This document shows, one piece after another, positions 23,411 through 36,400 of a stretch of 64,000 bases of DNA. Below the pieces are notes generated by a model. That model did not search any database, had not been told where the DNA came from, and worked only from the letters and a program-made list of their open reading frames with translations. Positions within the stretch are counted from its first letter, which is position 1. Each line of letters starts with the position of its first letter. The DNA comes from Heterodera schachtii. Lineage: Eukaryota > Nematoda > Chromadorea > Rhabditida > Heteroderidae. Location: positions 592,492-656,491 of the forward strand of contig SIJG01000012.1 of assembly GCA_023374025.1 (NCBI GenBank). The letters are read 5' to 3'. Position numbers and translations under genes: made by a program.

Positions 23411-24300
23411 AAGTAATTAAATTTAAAAAAAAAATTCTGGATAAATTTTGAAAGATTTATGCGGCATTTGCGAGATGAATCCCTCGGGATCCCATCCCCG
23501 CAAAAAACGAACATAAATTTTATTATGTTTTACTATAGAATATCAACGAGCATTGGAAATATTTAGCATGATTTTTAACTAATTTTCCGGTTGAAAACAT
23601 GTGGGAATTTAAATTCTTACAAACCCGGAAACCGGTTCCGGGCCCGGCAATTTGAAATTTTGGCCCTTCGTTATATGTTCAATATAAAAATTATTTTTAT
23701 TTAGACCAATTTATTAAATTTCTTCGACAAAAATATTCTTTGACCATATTTGTATAATTTATGAGAATTGTCCTTCAATTTTACGCCTGCTGCTTCATCC
23801 TTTGCGTGCCATTATTTGTGTTTTGGAGTCTGTGTATAGGTTGTAGCGATAACTAAAACACAATCTACATTTCTTTTTTTTTGAAAATGCATATTCCACA
23901 GAATAATGTGCCTTTCATAAAATCTTATTTGAAATATATAATGCGTATACCATATAATTACCTTTCCACAGTCATTTTACGTTTATCGATTAACTTTTAT
24001 ATGCATATATCTTGTATATTTTAATAAAAATTTAGCAGTTACTATGTCGGGATGGAGATTAAAGATAGGGTGGTTTTTTATTAAAAGAAAAAAAAATTGG
24101 TCTTTGGAAAATCTCCCCATTGGTGAATAACGAATTTCTCTACCCTCATATGTTCTGTTTCAGTTAAATCAAAAATTAAAAAAAAATATTATTTTATTTA
24201 AGCCAATTTATTAAATTATTTCCACAAAAAATTCTTTGTCCAAATTTTGTAAAGTTTATGAGAATTGTCCCACAATTTTGCACCTGCAGCTGAACACACT
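23411..24300. repeat. Rearranged copies of the inverted-duplication arm
   Basis: 23411-23681 is a near-identical direct repeat of 20086-20356. 23800-24115 is a diverged copy of about 19795-20075. 23690-23790 and 24180-24290 are similar to each other. Block order differs from the right arm, so several duplication or insertion events occurred. No gene was recognised in these copies. Confidence 0.75.
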
Positions 24301-24731
24301 CAAACAAAAAGATCGCTTTCCCGCTTCGTGTCATCCATCCCCATTTTCATTTTCTACATGTATTTGTTCACCGAATGACACCAACGATCAAAACATTTTT
24401 TCCACACAAAATCTCCGCTTTTGAAAATATAAATTATCCCCCGGATTTGTTTTGGTAAAACGAAAAAAAATTTTGGGGGTCGCCCCGTCGACGGACGGAC
24501 GAAGGGACGGAGTGCGCGGAACGGAATGGGACGACAAAAGCCTTTTAGAAAAGGTTGGGCGGGGGATTTGCTTTGATGATCGGATCGGTGAGCATTCATT
24601 CTCTCCACCGCTCTCTTGAGGGGGACAGCTTAATGTAATGGTAATGTAATTGTGTGCACAGTGTGCACACGAAATTTATTGCGCAAATAGATGATGGATG
24701 ACAGACGGGCAGACAAAAGCAAGCACACGGT

Positions 24732-25151
24732 GAAATAGTGTGGGGAAAAGGTGTACAAACAGAGAGACAGAGCAGGGATGAAATAGTGCGCACTGTACAT
24801 GTTCCAGATGGAAATAGGACGGGGTTGAAATAGTGTGCAAATGAGGCTCACGCCTTGTATACACAGACATGTAGAGCAGGGCGAAAAGTGTACATTCAAT
24901 GAGTGCAAACAAAGTGACAAAGCAACGACGAAATAGTGGGCCCAACATTTTGTACACAGACGTGCAGAGCATGGGTGAAATAGTGTGACAACAACAATAC
25001 ATGTATGTGCAAACAAAATGGCAAATAGTACAGCGATGTACTGCTTGCTCAAACTCTCCGGCTGGCACACAGACGAGCAAAGAAACGTGCAAAATAGTGC
25101 AGTATGGCACTGAATGTCCTTGATGACAGACGACACGAGCGAGAAATAGTG
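24732..25151 (+). promoter_or_regulatory. Phased GAAATAGTG array upstream of a secreted-protein gene
   Basis: Exact GAAATAGTG at 24732, 24780, 24827, 24930, 24977 and 25143, with variants at 24811, 24879, 25022 and 25091. Spacing is mostly 45-52 bp. The words sit in diverged 48-bp-like units that also carry TGTACA and CAGAGC words. The array ends about 100 bp before the TATA box of the gene at 25330. It may be a degenerate minisatellite or a cis-regulatory array. Confidence 0.6.
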
Positions 25152-25250
25152 GATGAAAAACTCATGCTTGATCCCCTTTCTCGGTCAGACAATATATGTG
25201 TTTGAATGAAAAATGTGCTCAATTTTGACGCGATGGACTCGCTTTTCGGG

Positions 25251-25259
25251 TATATATAA
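25251..25259 (+). promoter_or_regulatory. TATA box of the secreted-protein gene
   Basis: TATATATAAA about 75 bp upstream of the start codon at 25330. A likely initiator region (CAGTTCATTATTCAC) lies 30-50 bp downstream of it. Confidence 0.65.
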
Positions 25260-25329
25260 ACAGGCGGGATTGTAGCAGTACAGTCAGTTCATTATTCACT
25301 CGTTTTTCGTCTACCTCAACAACTTCAAC

Positions 25330-26048
25330 ATGTACATGAACAGCATGGGCTCCCGTGGTGCGTCATCAGCTGCTGTTGTTGCTTCTGCAGCTGTACTGTG
25401 CCTATTTTCGGCTATGTCGATGATGGTGTACGGTGCCGAAACCGCTGGGCTCAAAGCAGACCCGGCCATGGCTGCCAAGCAGTTCAACCCGTCCGCATTT
25501 GTAAATTTTTACAGAATGCCAATCTATTTTTATTTTTAAAATTTAAATTGGATTTATTAAGCCGGCCATGCCACCAGAGCTTGAGAAAATCCTGCCCGCC
25601 GATGTTGTGCAAAAGTTGAAAGCTGTCCATGCCGACATGTCGTTGAACATCATGCAGAAACAGGACAAGATTGACCGTATCATGAGCTCCTTGCCGGGAG
25701 AGGCAATTTTTGAAAACAAAAATTTAAATTTAATTTTGGAAATTCAAGATTTTGGACCAAATCCCGGCCCCGCCCGGCTTTGAACGTCTCCCCGACGATG
25801 TGAAGAACCGTCTGAAACAGATCAATCGCCAAACCAACAAAGCATGGGCCGACAAGCAGAAGGAACTGCAGGTGTGCACATCATGTGCCAAGAATTTATT
25901 AAATAATTAAATAATTTAATTAATTTAATTTTCAATTGTTTAGGAATATGTCAAGACATTGCCGCAAGAACAGCGTGCCATTCTGATGATGGGCCCAATG
26001 GGAGGTCCGCCGCCGCCGCCACCGCCCAGCTTTGGCCGGCGCCGATGA
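25330..26048 (+). CDS. Secreted SXP/RAL-2 (DUF148)-like protein, 179 aa, 4 exons
   Basis: Exons: 25330-25500, 25562-25702, 25749-25871, 25944-26048, all in phase 0. Intron 2 must be GC-AG (GAG|GCAATT). It joins SSLPGE to ILDQIPAPPGFERLPDDV without a break, while the unspliced frame runs into nonsense. The N-terminus has a hydrophobic signal sequence (VVASAAVLCLFSAMSMMVYG). The mature protein is helical and Lys/Gln-rich with repeated LP(A/G/D)(D/E) turns, as in nematode SXP/RAL-2 proteins, and ends in a proline run and SFGRRR. The family call is moderate. Function is unknown; such proteins are secreted from hypodermis or glands. It is preceded by a TATA box and a phased GAAATAGTG array. ATG 25330 is the first in frame after the TATA box. 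Confidence 0.75.
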
Positions 26049-28790
26049 AGCAGTGTTTATGTGCATCTTTTTTGAGTATGGATCATCAATTTTTCTTTGT
26101 TTTTGATTAATTCAATGATAAAATTGGTTAACATAATTTAATTTTAGAATTATTTTTAATTGGGATTTATAAAAGTGCCTGCAATTGAAAGGAATATAAA
26201 AGTAGGAGGAAAAATTTTGTAAAATAAATATACATTTATTAGTTTGACAATGAATTCCGTATTTCATAAATAATTGATCACACCATGGTTAGTTTTCTCC
26301 CCCCTCCCCCTCCCTATATTTCTGGAGAATTTTTTTTCAAAAATTCAAGTTAAAGGCTTGGGCAGGTTTCTATTAAAAATAATTCAAATATATAATATTT
26401 TATTTGGATTGACTTGCCAAAAAATTAAAAAAAAAAAAAAAAAACTCAGTTTCTTTGGGAATTATGATCAAAAAATAAAAACTAGTTTTTTCATCAATTT
26501 AACGCAAATCACTTATTCTTATTAAAAATTGAACTATATATGGATATATTTTTTTTTAATTTTCATTATCCTTCATTTTGTAGGAAATTTGATGCGTGCG
26601 TTCGAATTAAAAAATTTACCAAAGAATTTAATTGTTTTATTTTTCTTAAAACATTTTATTGTTTTGGCACAAACATTTGGCATTTTGTCCTGCCCCCACC
26701 AAAAACACATTTGCGGTGCAGTGAAAAAAAGCAATTGTCCCCAGGGGAACTGTTTTGTTGTGCCGGAGGAGCGAGGCGAGAAAGTGATGTGCCACCACCA
26801 CCATTGAAGGAATGAAGCAGCAAAAGCCGGCACTATGCCGAGAATGGAAAGCATCGACTGACTCATCAGCAGAAATGCCAACCACCCACAAAAAACGATT
26901 AATATTTTTTGTGTTGGCGTGCTCTCTGTTTTGGATGCGGAAGTTTAAATCGTAATTAACTTTGTACTATAATAGCCTTAACAAAATAATGGGCTTTTTG
27001 CGTGAAAATTTAAAATGAAACGAAATCCCCCCGTGGCAAAATCATTTACCATCTCCAGAGAAATTAGGAGCTAATTTAGCGAAATCATTTACAATGTCCA
27101 GAGAAATTAGAAGCTAATTTATCCGGAGCGGATCAACTTTGGATTTCGACAATACAATATTGTTAAGATAAAATCTCTGGAAAATTGAATCATTAAAATC
27201 GTTTACTCGACTCTGACAGGAAAAAACAAAAACAAAAAACTTGCCGAGACACAAATGGCAATCTTCTTTTTTTTTTTTGCTTCATTACGCAGCTTTTCAT
27301 TGTTTTTTTTTAAATGTAAAAAAAAATCTTGTATAATATGTATAAACAAATGTTTTTTTTTTCTTTTTTGTTGAAAAAATACTAAATATACTTTAAAAGC
27401 TACAATTTAAACTCTCATATTTGTCCTTGCAATTAACAAGTTCTGTTTTCATGGGCCATATATAAATTGACAGTGATTTCAAATTTTAAATACAAATATT
27501 TTAAATTTTAAATAACAAATTTCTTAAAATAAATACTTTTACGCAAAACATTTTTCCTTGTAAGGCACCAAACCGACCGACTCCAATTTGAACAAAGTCC
27601 AAAAATTGGCCTTAAATTTTCCAACCAAATTTCTTGGCAGCTATTTTTTGCAAACAAATCCTGCTGCCAAAACTCAACGGCAGTGTTTAACTTTTGGCCA
27701 ATTCAAATGCAATTTGAATGGGCGTGCACAAATTGCCCCATCACCAACAAATTTTTTATATTATTGTTCAACCTCCGCCAGCAAGTGATGCCCACGGAGG
27801 GCCGGGGCTGAACAAAAAATGCCATCGGCACGTCAGCACAAGCTCATGAACATATCCTTCCCTCCCACCCTACAACCCCGGGGGGGGGGGGCACCACCAT
27901 ACATCCGGCGGACTGGGTAAAGGCATGGCATGGCATGGAATGGAGGAGAAGCATCCCCCGGCACTGTCCCCCCCCCAAACACAGCTTTAGCATTTTTTTG
28001 TTGCCGTTATATGTATATGTTGGCAAAATTGTTGTGGGGCCGAGATGGGCGGTGGCGGCGGCGGCTTCTGCTTTATTTAGCCATTTTTGGTTGTGGTTAT
28101 TTGTTGGTGCCGCGGGGGGGGGGACGGGGACGAGAGGCTAATTTTTCCCGCATTCCCTCCGGCATTGAAAAAATCTTATCGAAGCGGCGAAGAAGTGCCA
28201 TGAGCAGACAAATAAATAAATAAATGTGTTATTGCCACAGGCAATTGCGCTTAAGTGCTTCGTGATGCTGTGCCCTTTTGTACTTGAAACAATTTGTTGG
28301 CATTTTGTTTTGCTTTTTTTTTTAATTGGCACACAATAATAAAGCACTTGGCAATAAGTGTTTGTCCGTTCATTTGAATGGCCATGTTCAAAACAGAAAT
28401 CTTAGCATTTAAAAGGAGCTCTTTTTTTTTGCAAAGAGTGGCAGCTTCAAAATTTAAAAATTTAAGCAATTAGAAAATTAAATTTATTTTTAAATATAAA
28501 TTTTTTTATTTCTTATTTTTGCTGGGATGAAACAAAAAATGAAAATATCGAAAACTCGAAATTAATTCTAATTTATTTCAATAATTCTTATACAAAAAAT
28601 TTATTTTAAAAAATCTAATTATTTTAAGATTTTGAATTACTCTCTCATAACATGCAAAAATGATAAACAATTAAAATCTATAAATAAACAAATAATTTTA
28701 AAAACTTTCTGGTCCAGGAATATTAAATGCATAAAATAAATGAAAAATAATAAAACACAAAATTTACTTGTAAGATTAATATAAAAATTT
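26049..28790. other. Intergenic sequence, no gene recognised
   Basis: Contains mononucleotide runs (A at about 26427-26443, G at about 27881-27891) and mid-GC blocks at 26690-26900, 27560-27800 and 27840-28200. Open frames on both strands there overlap each other and show no domain, signal peptide or exon phase pattern. Confidence 0.4.
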
Positions 28791-28808
28791 TGAAGATTTA
28801 ATCTTTTT

Positions 28809-30060
28809 TTGGCATTTTCCGCTATTATCCGCTTAATTGAATTGGTCGTTGCCACCACTACCCCAAAAAAATGGTTTTTCCACTCGCCATTACCCCGAAC
28901 ACCGGTGCTTCGACGTTCGACGCTCAGTGGCAGTGGCCAAGTCGAAATTGGGGCCGCCATTCGTCACCAATTGGCCGAAGTGTTTTGCGCCGCCAGCAAA
29001 CATTTATCAGGTGTTAAATTTAAAAAAAAAAACGATTAAATGCAATTTAAACACAATTCAATTAAAATAGATTAATTCTATAATAATAAAAAATTGTTGA
29101 AAATTAATAATTTTATGATAGAAAGAAAAGAAAAGTGCTTAATAAAATTCTCCAGGGAATGCGCAGAAAATTTGCGCAACATTAATCAATTTGGAACACA
29201 TATTCACACATTCATTCATTTATTCATTATTAGTTTCACGCTGAAAATGGTAAAAATTTTAATTCCTTATTTAAAAAATGTAATTTAAAATAATATTTAA
29301 AAGAACTAGGATATTTTTCCATTAAAATTATTCAAAACGATTTGATTGAAATATTCAATGATTAAAAATAATTTTTAATGGTTTATTATCTTAATAAATA
29401 AATTTTTTAAAATAATAAAGTAAAAAAAAATAAAACTCATTGATTAATTCATTTTATATTCCAAATAATTAAAAAAATTTAAAAAAAAAAAATTATTTAA
29501 ACATATAGTAATTTTCAACGATTTGTTTGAAAAATTAATATTATTTTATGAATTTTTTTGGCATAAGTTTTTATAAATTTTTGCTAAATTTTTAAAAATG
29601 TATTATACAGCAAATAATATTTAAATAAAATAATTAAATTTAAATATTATTATCATTGATACTTTTTTGGGTTCGGCTCAGCATGTAAAAATTAATATTC
29701 AACTAGCTACAAAAAATCCAAATCAATTAAATTACTATTCAAAAATTAATCCCATTTCAGGTAGCCCCCCAACGTGAACAATCAGTTGACGACAGCGGTG
29801 GACCATCTGCTGCAGAAACAGTGCCATTAATGGAGCATCAACTTTTGATGGCGGATCAGGACCAGCTGAACAACAACATTGTTCAACAGCCAAATCAGCA
29901 CCAATATCAGCACAATTTCGTGGCACCGTCCATCTTGGTGTCGTCGTCGTCCATGGAGAAAAGTGCGTCGGCACAGGACTTGGCCGGCACGGCCGCAGCG
30001 CTGATACGACGGCACCGCAGTGCGAGCAAAGTTTGGACACAACAAATAACGGAATATTAA
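28809..30060 (+). CDS. Probable gene of unknown function, exon structure incomplete
   Basis: Two segments look coding. At about 28809-29010 the peptide is FFHSPLPRTPVLRR...VEIGAAIRHQLAEVFCAASKH, with GC-rich third positions. At 29761-30060 a clean exon follows TTTCAG and reads VAPQREQSVDDSGG, a Gln/Asn-rich stretch, SILVSSSSMEKSASAQDLAG and ALIRRHRSASK. A middle exon at about 29145-29230 can link them in phase using a GTTTCA donor, but other readings are possible. A further segment at 30790-30856 (SAYNCAQEANHYNSGRWTHS) may be a downstream exon replacing the ITEY end. No start codon is clear upstream and no family was recognised. Confidence 0.4.
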
Positions 30061-30394
30061 TTAATTTAAATTAATATTTCTTTATTGAAAATTAATCTTT
30101 TTTTTGAGCCCCGGACGGGCTCGCTGGTACTGAATGTTTTTATCTAAAACTCATTCTGAAGTAAAAAATTGAAAAATGCTTGCCAAATTTGGCTAATATT
30201 CGATCCTTTTAATTAAAGAATGCTTTTCAAAAGCCCACAAAAAATCTGTTTGGCACTTCAGTTGTCAAAAACAGGCTTTTTGGCATCCAATTGCCCCCCG
30301 GCGTTTCCCTTCAAATTAAATTGTAAGCAAAGAGTGGAAACAATTTGCGGATTTTTTTGAGATGTTTTTCAGCAGGATTTGCATTGATAATTCT

Positions 30395-30615
30395 TGTTAG
30401 AGTTGTACGGGACCGTGAATTTTGAGCAAAAACCTTGATCGGGACTTTTCGGGTTGAAAAACCGGGACTTTTTGGCTGGGAAAATCGAGAAAAAACTGGG
30501 ATTAGTCCCGGTCTAAAACTGGGATTAGTCCCGGTCCCGGTCAAACCGAGACTTAGGTACTCAGTTGTACGTTTTTTTCAATACCAGTCCCGGTCCCGTA
30601 AAAGTCTAATTCTTG
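30395..30615. repeat. Dispersed repeat with inverted ends
   Basis: Bounded by GTACGGGACCG on the left and CGGTCCCGTAA on the right, with internal repeats of GGGATTAGTCCCGGTC. The flanking words AATTCTTGTT appear on both sides. Probably a short non-autonomous element. Confidence 0.5.
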
Positions 30616-30859
30616 TTGTCGTTAGAGAAAAATGCCCATTTCAGTACCAATGAGCCTGTCAAAAATATAAATTAAATTATATTTAAAATTTACAAAAAAT
30701 CTTTTATAAAGAATTAAAAAAATAATTTTTAATTAACATTTATAAATTATTAGTAAACTAAAAGATTTTTCCTCAACACACCGGAAGCTCAGTGCGTACA
30801 ATTGTGCTCAGGAGGCCAACCATTACAATTCAGGAAGATGGACGCATTCTTATTGGTAA

Positions 30860-33430
30860 AGAATTTATTGTTGAATATTTTTATTTATTATTAAATATTA
30901 AAAAAAAATACATTTTCTCAAGCAATTAATTCAAAATTATTCCATTTATTTTTCTTTAATTATTATTATATATATTTTTAATTATGAATGGTGACGAGAT
31001 ATTTTGACATCAATTTAAAAAATATATATTATATATATAATAATTTTTAGTCTTTTTTGACAATTATTATTTGAAAGTTGAAACGGTTTTCAGAAATTTA
31101 ATTACCCATTTTTTGATTTTTGTTTTTTAAATCAATTTTATATCCATTTTTTTCGTAAATTTAAAATATTTAATCTTTTTTAGGTTACTCTTTTTTGGTT
31201 AGTTTAATTTTAAAAAAATGTTCTTGCCAAGTTTCAAATTTTTCTGGTCTCAAATTTCCAATATTGTTGAACAGCCGTCGGTTGTTGTAATTTTGCACCT
31301 CCCCCCGCCCCTTTCCCCGTCGATGAGGTCAAAAAGTCCTGAGAGGAGCTTTTAAACCTCAATAATCCCCTCAATTCCAACGTGGCCATCACGCGAAAAT
31401 GATGGTCATAAACACAAAATTATGTTGTAAATTTTTAAAATGTTTTATTATTATTTTTAAAAAATTTCATTTAAATTTTATTACATATTTACTATTATTA
31501 CATTTGATTATTTTAAAGTTTTTGGTATTAAATCTTTATTATTTTTTCGAGTATTTAATTTGAATTATTTTCTTGTTTATTTTTAAATGAATTTAATTTT
31601 TATATTTAATTTTATAAAGTTTTATTATTAAAATATTTAATTTATTTTCGAAATTTAAATTTAAATTATTTTCTTTTATTTTTTGATTTAATTTAATTAT
31701 TATAATTAAATTTTGTTTTATTATTTAAGTATTTTATCTATTTTCGACTATTTAATTAAATTATTTTCTTCTTTGTTTTTAAATTAATTTAATAACATTT
31801 AAATCATTTTCTTTACTTTCATAAAAAGCGTAACTTATTTTTTGGGGTTTTCCGCTTTCATATTCATGGAAATTTACTTATGGAACTCGTCAGGCGTAGT
31901 CAAATAAATTGCTTTTACTGACCAAATCTTTCATAATTTCATTCCAACCATCAATCATAAAAATATTTATTTCCATATTTAGTAACTCAAAAAAAAAAAT
32001 TCATTTTTGGCAAATTTTTTTTGAAATTTGGCCAAAATGTGTGCTTTCCTTTCCCAATGATTTTAATAATGTTCTTTCAATTGTGCCAATGCTTTTTCGT
32101 TTGGATTTGTAATCCAATTATTTGCCCATTATTTGAGCCTATTTTAGGTTACATCGATCTCATTGTCAGTCAATCTTTAATAAATAAACCATGCCAAAAA
32201 ATAATTAAAAAATTAATGTTAAATTAAAAAAGTAATAAATAATTATTATAAAACTCATTGATGCTGTTGCTATATGCAAGTGTTGTTGTTGGTGTTGATG
32301 AAGTTGTTTAATTGACTCCGTTTTCGCTTAAATTAGTAATTATTTATTCTTAGTAACAAAAAAATCAACTACTTTGTAGAACAAATAATAGAAAAATAAC
32401 TTAGTTTTTTTAAAAGTAATAACTTTTTTAATATAATTCATAATAATTTACCTTTTTTTATTAATATTAAATTATTTTAAATTTATGTTTTAGAGGAATA
32501 TTAAATTCAGGTACAATTAATTGCCAGACACATAAATTATTATTCAGAATTTGATTTTTTCTTTTTTTTGATTTTTAGTAACATTGGCCAAAAATACTGT
32601 TTGACCAAATGCCGACCACATTTTAGGACAACAATTTTTGTAAAACCATTGCCTTTTTGGACAGCGCCAAAACAAAGCGCTTTATCCATTCAAAAATTGG
32701 CCAATTCAACATCACACATTTTGTAGCCAATAGATGAGGGTGGCTTCGATAATGTGCTTTCAAATAAATAATTGATGTGCCCCCGGGGGTCCTCTGGGCC
32801 ACCCCCACACAACACACACACCTTAAAACAATATGACATACGACAAATTTGCCAAAATTGTAGCCAGCCATTGGTGGCATGGCAATGGGCCGTCACCGTC
32901 CGTCCGTGCCCGTCTGTCTGTCATTAAAGTGCCAAAAAAAACAATTTTCGGGTGCTAAAACATTCAATTTTATTGCCAATTTCTGATGACTTTTGTCCTT
33001 AATCGAAATGAAAACTTCTTTATTTTATCTATTTTCCTCTTTTTTTTTTTTCTTAATTTTTCTAGTCTTTTTTGAAATTGAAAAATTTTAAGCCAAAAAA
33101 TTGGTTGTTTTCAGGATTATCAAAATTTTGAAAAGTTGTGAATTTGGAATGCCTGTGAATTTTTAATAGAATTTATTTAAGGACAAACGCCTCGCTATAA
33201 TTCAACTCAAGGACTTTTTCCCTTTAAATTAATCTCATGTCCTGCTAAATCGAACTTAGAAAGAAATTTGCCATTTGTAGCTTTTGGGTTGCTTTTAAAT
33301 TTTTGGCACTTACATAATTGTCACACTTTGCCAAACACTCGTTTTTTTTTATTCACTGACTATTTACAAAATCTCCCACAGCGTGGTGTCAATTTGGACA
33401 ATTTAATATTTTTTACATTCCACAATTTGG
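30860..33430. other. AT-rich non-coding stretch before the TWK channel
   Basis: No exon could be fixed here. Mid-GC patches at 32620-32930 have open frames on the minus strand without recognisable content. Part of it may be intron of the preceding unknown gene or promoter of the channel. Confidence 0.4.
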
Positions 33431-33437
33431 CCCAAAA

Positions 33438-36400
33438 ATGGACGATTCAATTGGCGGGGGACGACGAAAATTGTCGTCGTCAGCCCGCCACACTCCAAGT
33501 GGTGGCCTGGCACGAAAATATTCAAACAACCGCAAACTTTCACGTGCCGACCGGGTGGTTCAAGAAATTTTTCACACCAAATTGAAGGACCCACCTGCAA
33601 CACCAGTTGAAAAATTGGTACAAAATTTCATAAAAAAAATTTAGCTTTAGTCAACCCTCATAATAATTAGGTAGGTGAAAATGGTAATTTTTCTTAAAAT
33701 TTTCAAAATTTTAGGTTTAGCCCCTCACCCCTTCTCATGGCCTAAAATTTTTAACAAATTTCCAGACTCAAGTCACTCTCATAATTATTAGGTAGTTGAA
33801 AATGGTAATTTTTCTTAAAATTTTCAAAATTTTAGGTTTAATGAGATACACCTTAGTTCCCCTCTCTCCCCCTTCTCATGGCCGAAAATTTTAAAGAAAT
33901 TTTCAGCCTCAGGCACCCTCAATTTGGTAGTTTTCTGAAATTTTTGAAAATTTTCGGTTTAATGAAATCCCACCTCAGCTTTCCCCCTCTTACCATTCTC
34001 ATGGCCAGTAGAAATTTTTTTTTGAATTTTAAAGGAATTTTCAGCGTTAAGCCACCCTTATAAACCAGCTTTTTAAAGTGAAAAAATTGGTAATTTTTCA
34101 AGAATTTTTAAAACCCTCTACTTTACCTGTGGAAAAATGGTTAATTTTTTGGAATTTTCTACTTCAGACTTCCAATTAAGCCCCTCTCTCCCTCAAGATT
34201 TTTTTTTTAGCCTTTTTCAATATTAAGACACCATTAGGGAAATTTTGTTGAAAAATAGTGCAGAAAACCACCGTAAAAGTTGAAAATCTTAAAAAATTCT
34301 AAGCAACTTCATCAACACCAGCAACAGCAGCAGCACCATTTTGGGGGGTTGGCCCCGATGAAGCATTCCTCAATCCCATTCAACGTTAGCCTGCACCCTT
34401 TTTGGCCATTCATGCATTTGGGAGGTACTGACTGTGAATGGATGAATGAATGAATGGTAGAAAAAATATATGAAAATTTCCAAAAAATATTGGCATTTTT
34501 TGAATTTACATTGGCACAATTGAAACTCAAGAATTTCTAAAAAAATTAAGAATAAATTTATGCAAAATTAAAAGGACATAGAAAAAATAAATAAAAGATT
34601 TTAATTCAGTAAAATAATAGTAATAATAATTAAATTTTTTAAATTTTAAAATTTTATCATTTTTTATAATTAATTAAAAGCAATATAAAAAAGGTTTTGT
34701 TCATTTAAATTATAATGATGAAATTTTTTTTTCATTTATAAATTTAAATTTTTATTACCAATTTTAAATGAAATTAAACTTTTAATAAATAATAAAGAAA
34801 ATAATTGTCCAAATTACAATACATTTAATTGTATATTGTGGCAAATTCATTTTGGTAACTTTTTTTTTTGTGTGTTTTCTTAGACAATATCACTGCCCGT
34901 TGGGACGGATTTCCAATGCCAAAACAACCCACACTTTTGGAAGGGGACGACGTTGGCACACTGTTGACCAGCCAACTGAATGAGGAGGACGAGGCAAAGA
35001 CGGGCTTGAATTGCCCACAAAAAGTGCTCAAGGTGTTCAGCAATGGCATTTGTAATGCCAAAATTATAAATAATTTAATACAATTTATTAAAAAAATAAA
35101 TTTATTTTTAAATAAAATAATTTTTTATTTTTTACATATATAATTTTTGATTTCCAGCTTATCAAAATTATGGTACCACATGTTGTGCTTGTTGCTGTAC
35201 TAATTGGTTATTTGTGTTTAGGCATGTGAATTCTTTTATTTTTAAATTAAAAATATTTTAATATTTTATTCAAAATAAAAAAAAACTAAAAATAAATATG
35301 AATATGAATTTTTTATGATTATCATTATAATTACCTTTTTTAAATTAATTTATTTTATAAATTTTATAATTGTCCTTAACTATTACTTTTGTAATTTTTA
35401 AGCATAAACAAAATAATGTCTTCATTCAGGAGCTGGTATTTTACAAGCATTGGAGACACGAACTGAGCTTGTAATTAATTTATAATTTATTTAAAAACAT
35501 TTTTGTTTATTTTTATTTTAAATGCTTTTTTTTCACAGATGGCACGTTCTCGAAAACTGATCAGGCTTGATCAGCTCATTGAGAACTTCACCGAGTCCAG
35601 CTGGCATATGTTGGTTGACCGATTTGGCGCCGATGCCCAAATGCATCGGGAACAATGGGCCGACATATTTAGGCAAAAAAATAAAAAAATTGAAATGATG
35701 ATTAACTCCCCATAAAATTTATTAATAATTCAGAGATTATATGATCAGCGTTGCGGCAGAAGTTGATGACAGGTAATTATTTAAAGAAACTTTTTTTTAA
35801 TAATTTTAGAATTTTTTTATAATTTATTTTTTCAAATGTTCAAAAAATATTGAAATCATTCAATTATATATGATTTTTTGCACATTTTTCTGCGCTTTTT
35901 TTTATAAAAAAAATTAATTATAAAATTAAATAATTTATAATCAAATTTAGACGACCAATTCGACAAGAAATGTTGGCCCCTGAACAGATTGACAATATCC
36001 ATAACAAATGGACATTTCCAACGGCATTGTATGGATTAATTTAAAAATTTATTGAATTTAAATTTTAATTTATACTGAAGATTGTACGTACTCACTGTGT
36101 TAACAACATGTGGTGAGATACAATTTTAATATAGTTAAAACTAATTTTTTTATTGGTTTGACCAAAAAATAAATATTTTTTTTTACCGAAAATAATTTTT
36201 AATTAACTCATAAAGAAACAGTTAAACCTGTGCTAGTCGAATCTAAAAAAAGTCTCAATTGGGCGGACATAAAAAATAAAAATAATATTTTATTAATTTT
36301 AAAGCATTATCTTTTAAATCACTAATAGCTTTAATGAAAAAATATTTAAATGGATAAATTTCAATTTTTACTGAAATTTTAATTCTAGGTATTCGTTTTT

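Noticed and set aside
13490..24300. CRISPR array or bacterial-type cassette
   Set aside because: The repeats here are inverted arms, MITEs and tandem transposon ends without regular spacers, and the genome is clearly eukaryotic.
24630..25136. 168-aa and 144-aa overlapping minus-strand ORFs rich in Cys and His
   Set aside because: They arise from the reverse strand of the GAAATAGTG repeat array. The apparent repeats follow the DNA unit, and no family or signal logic is seen.
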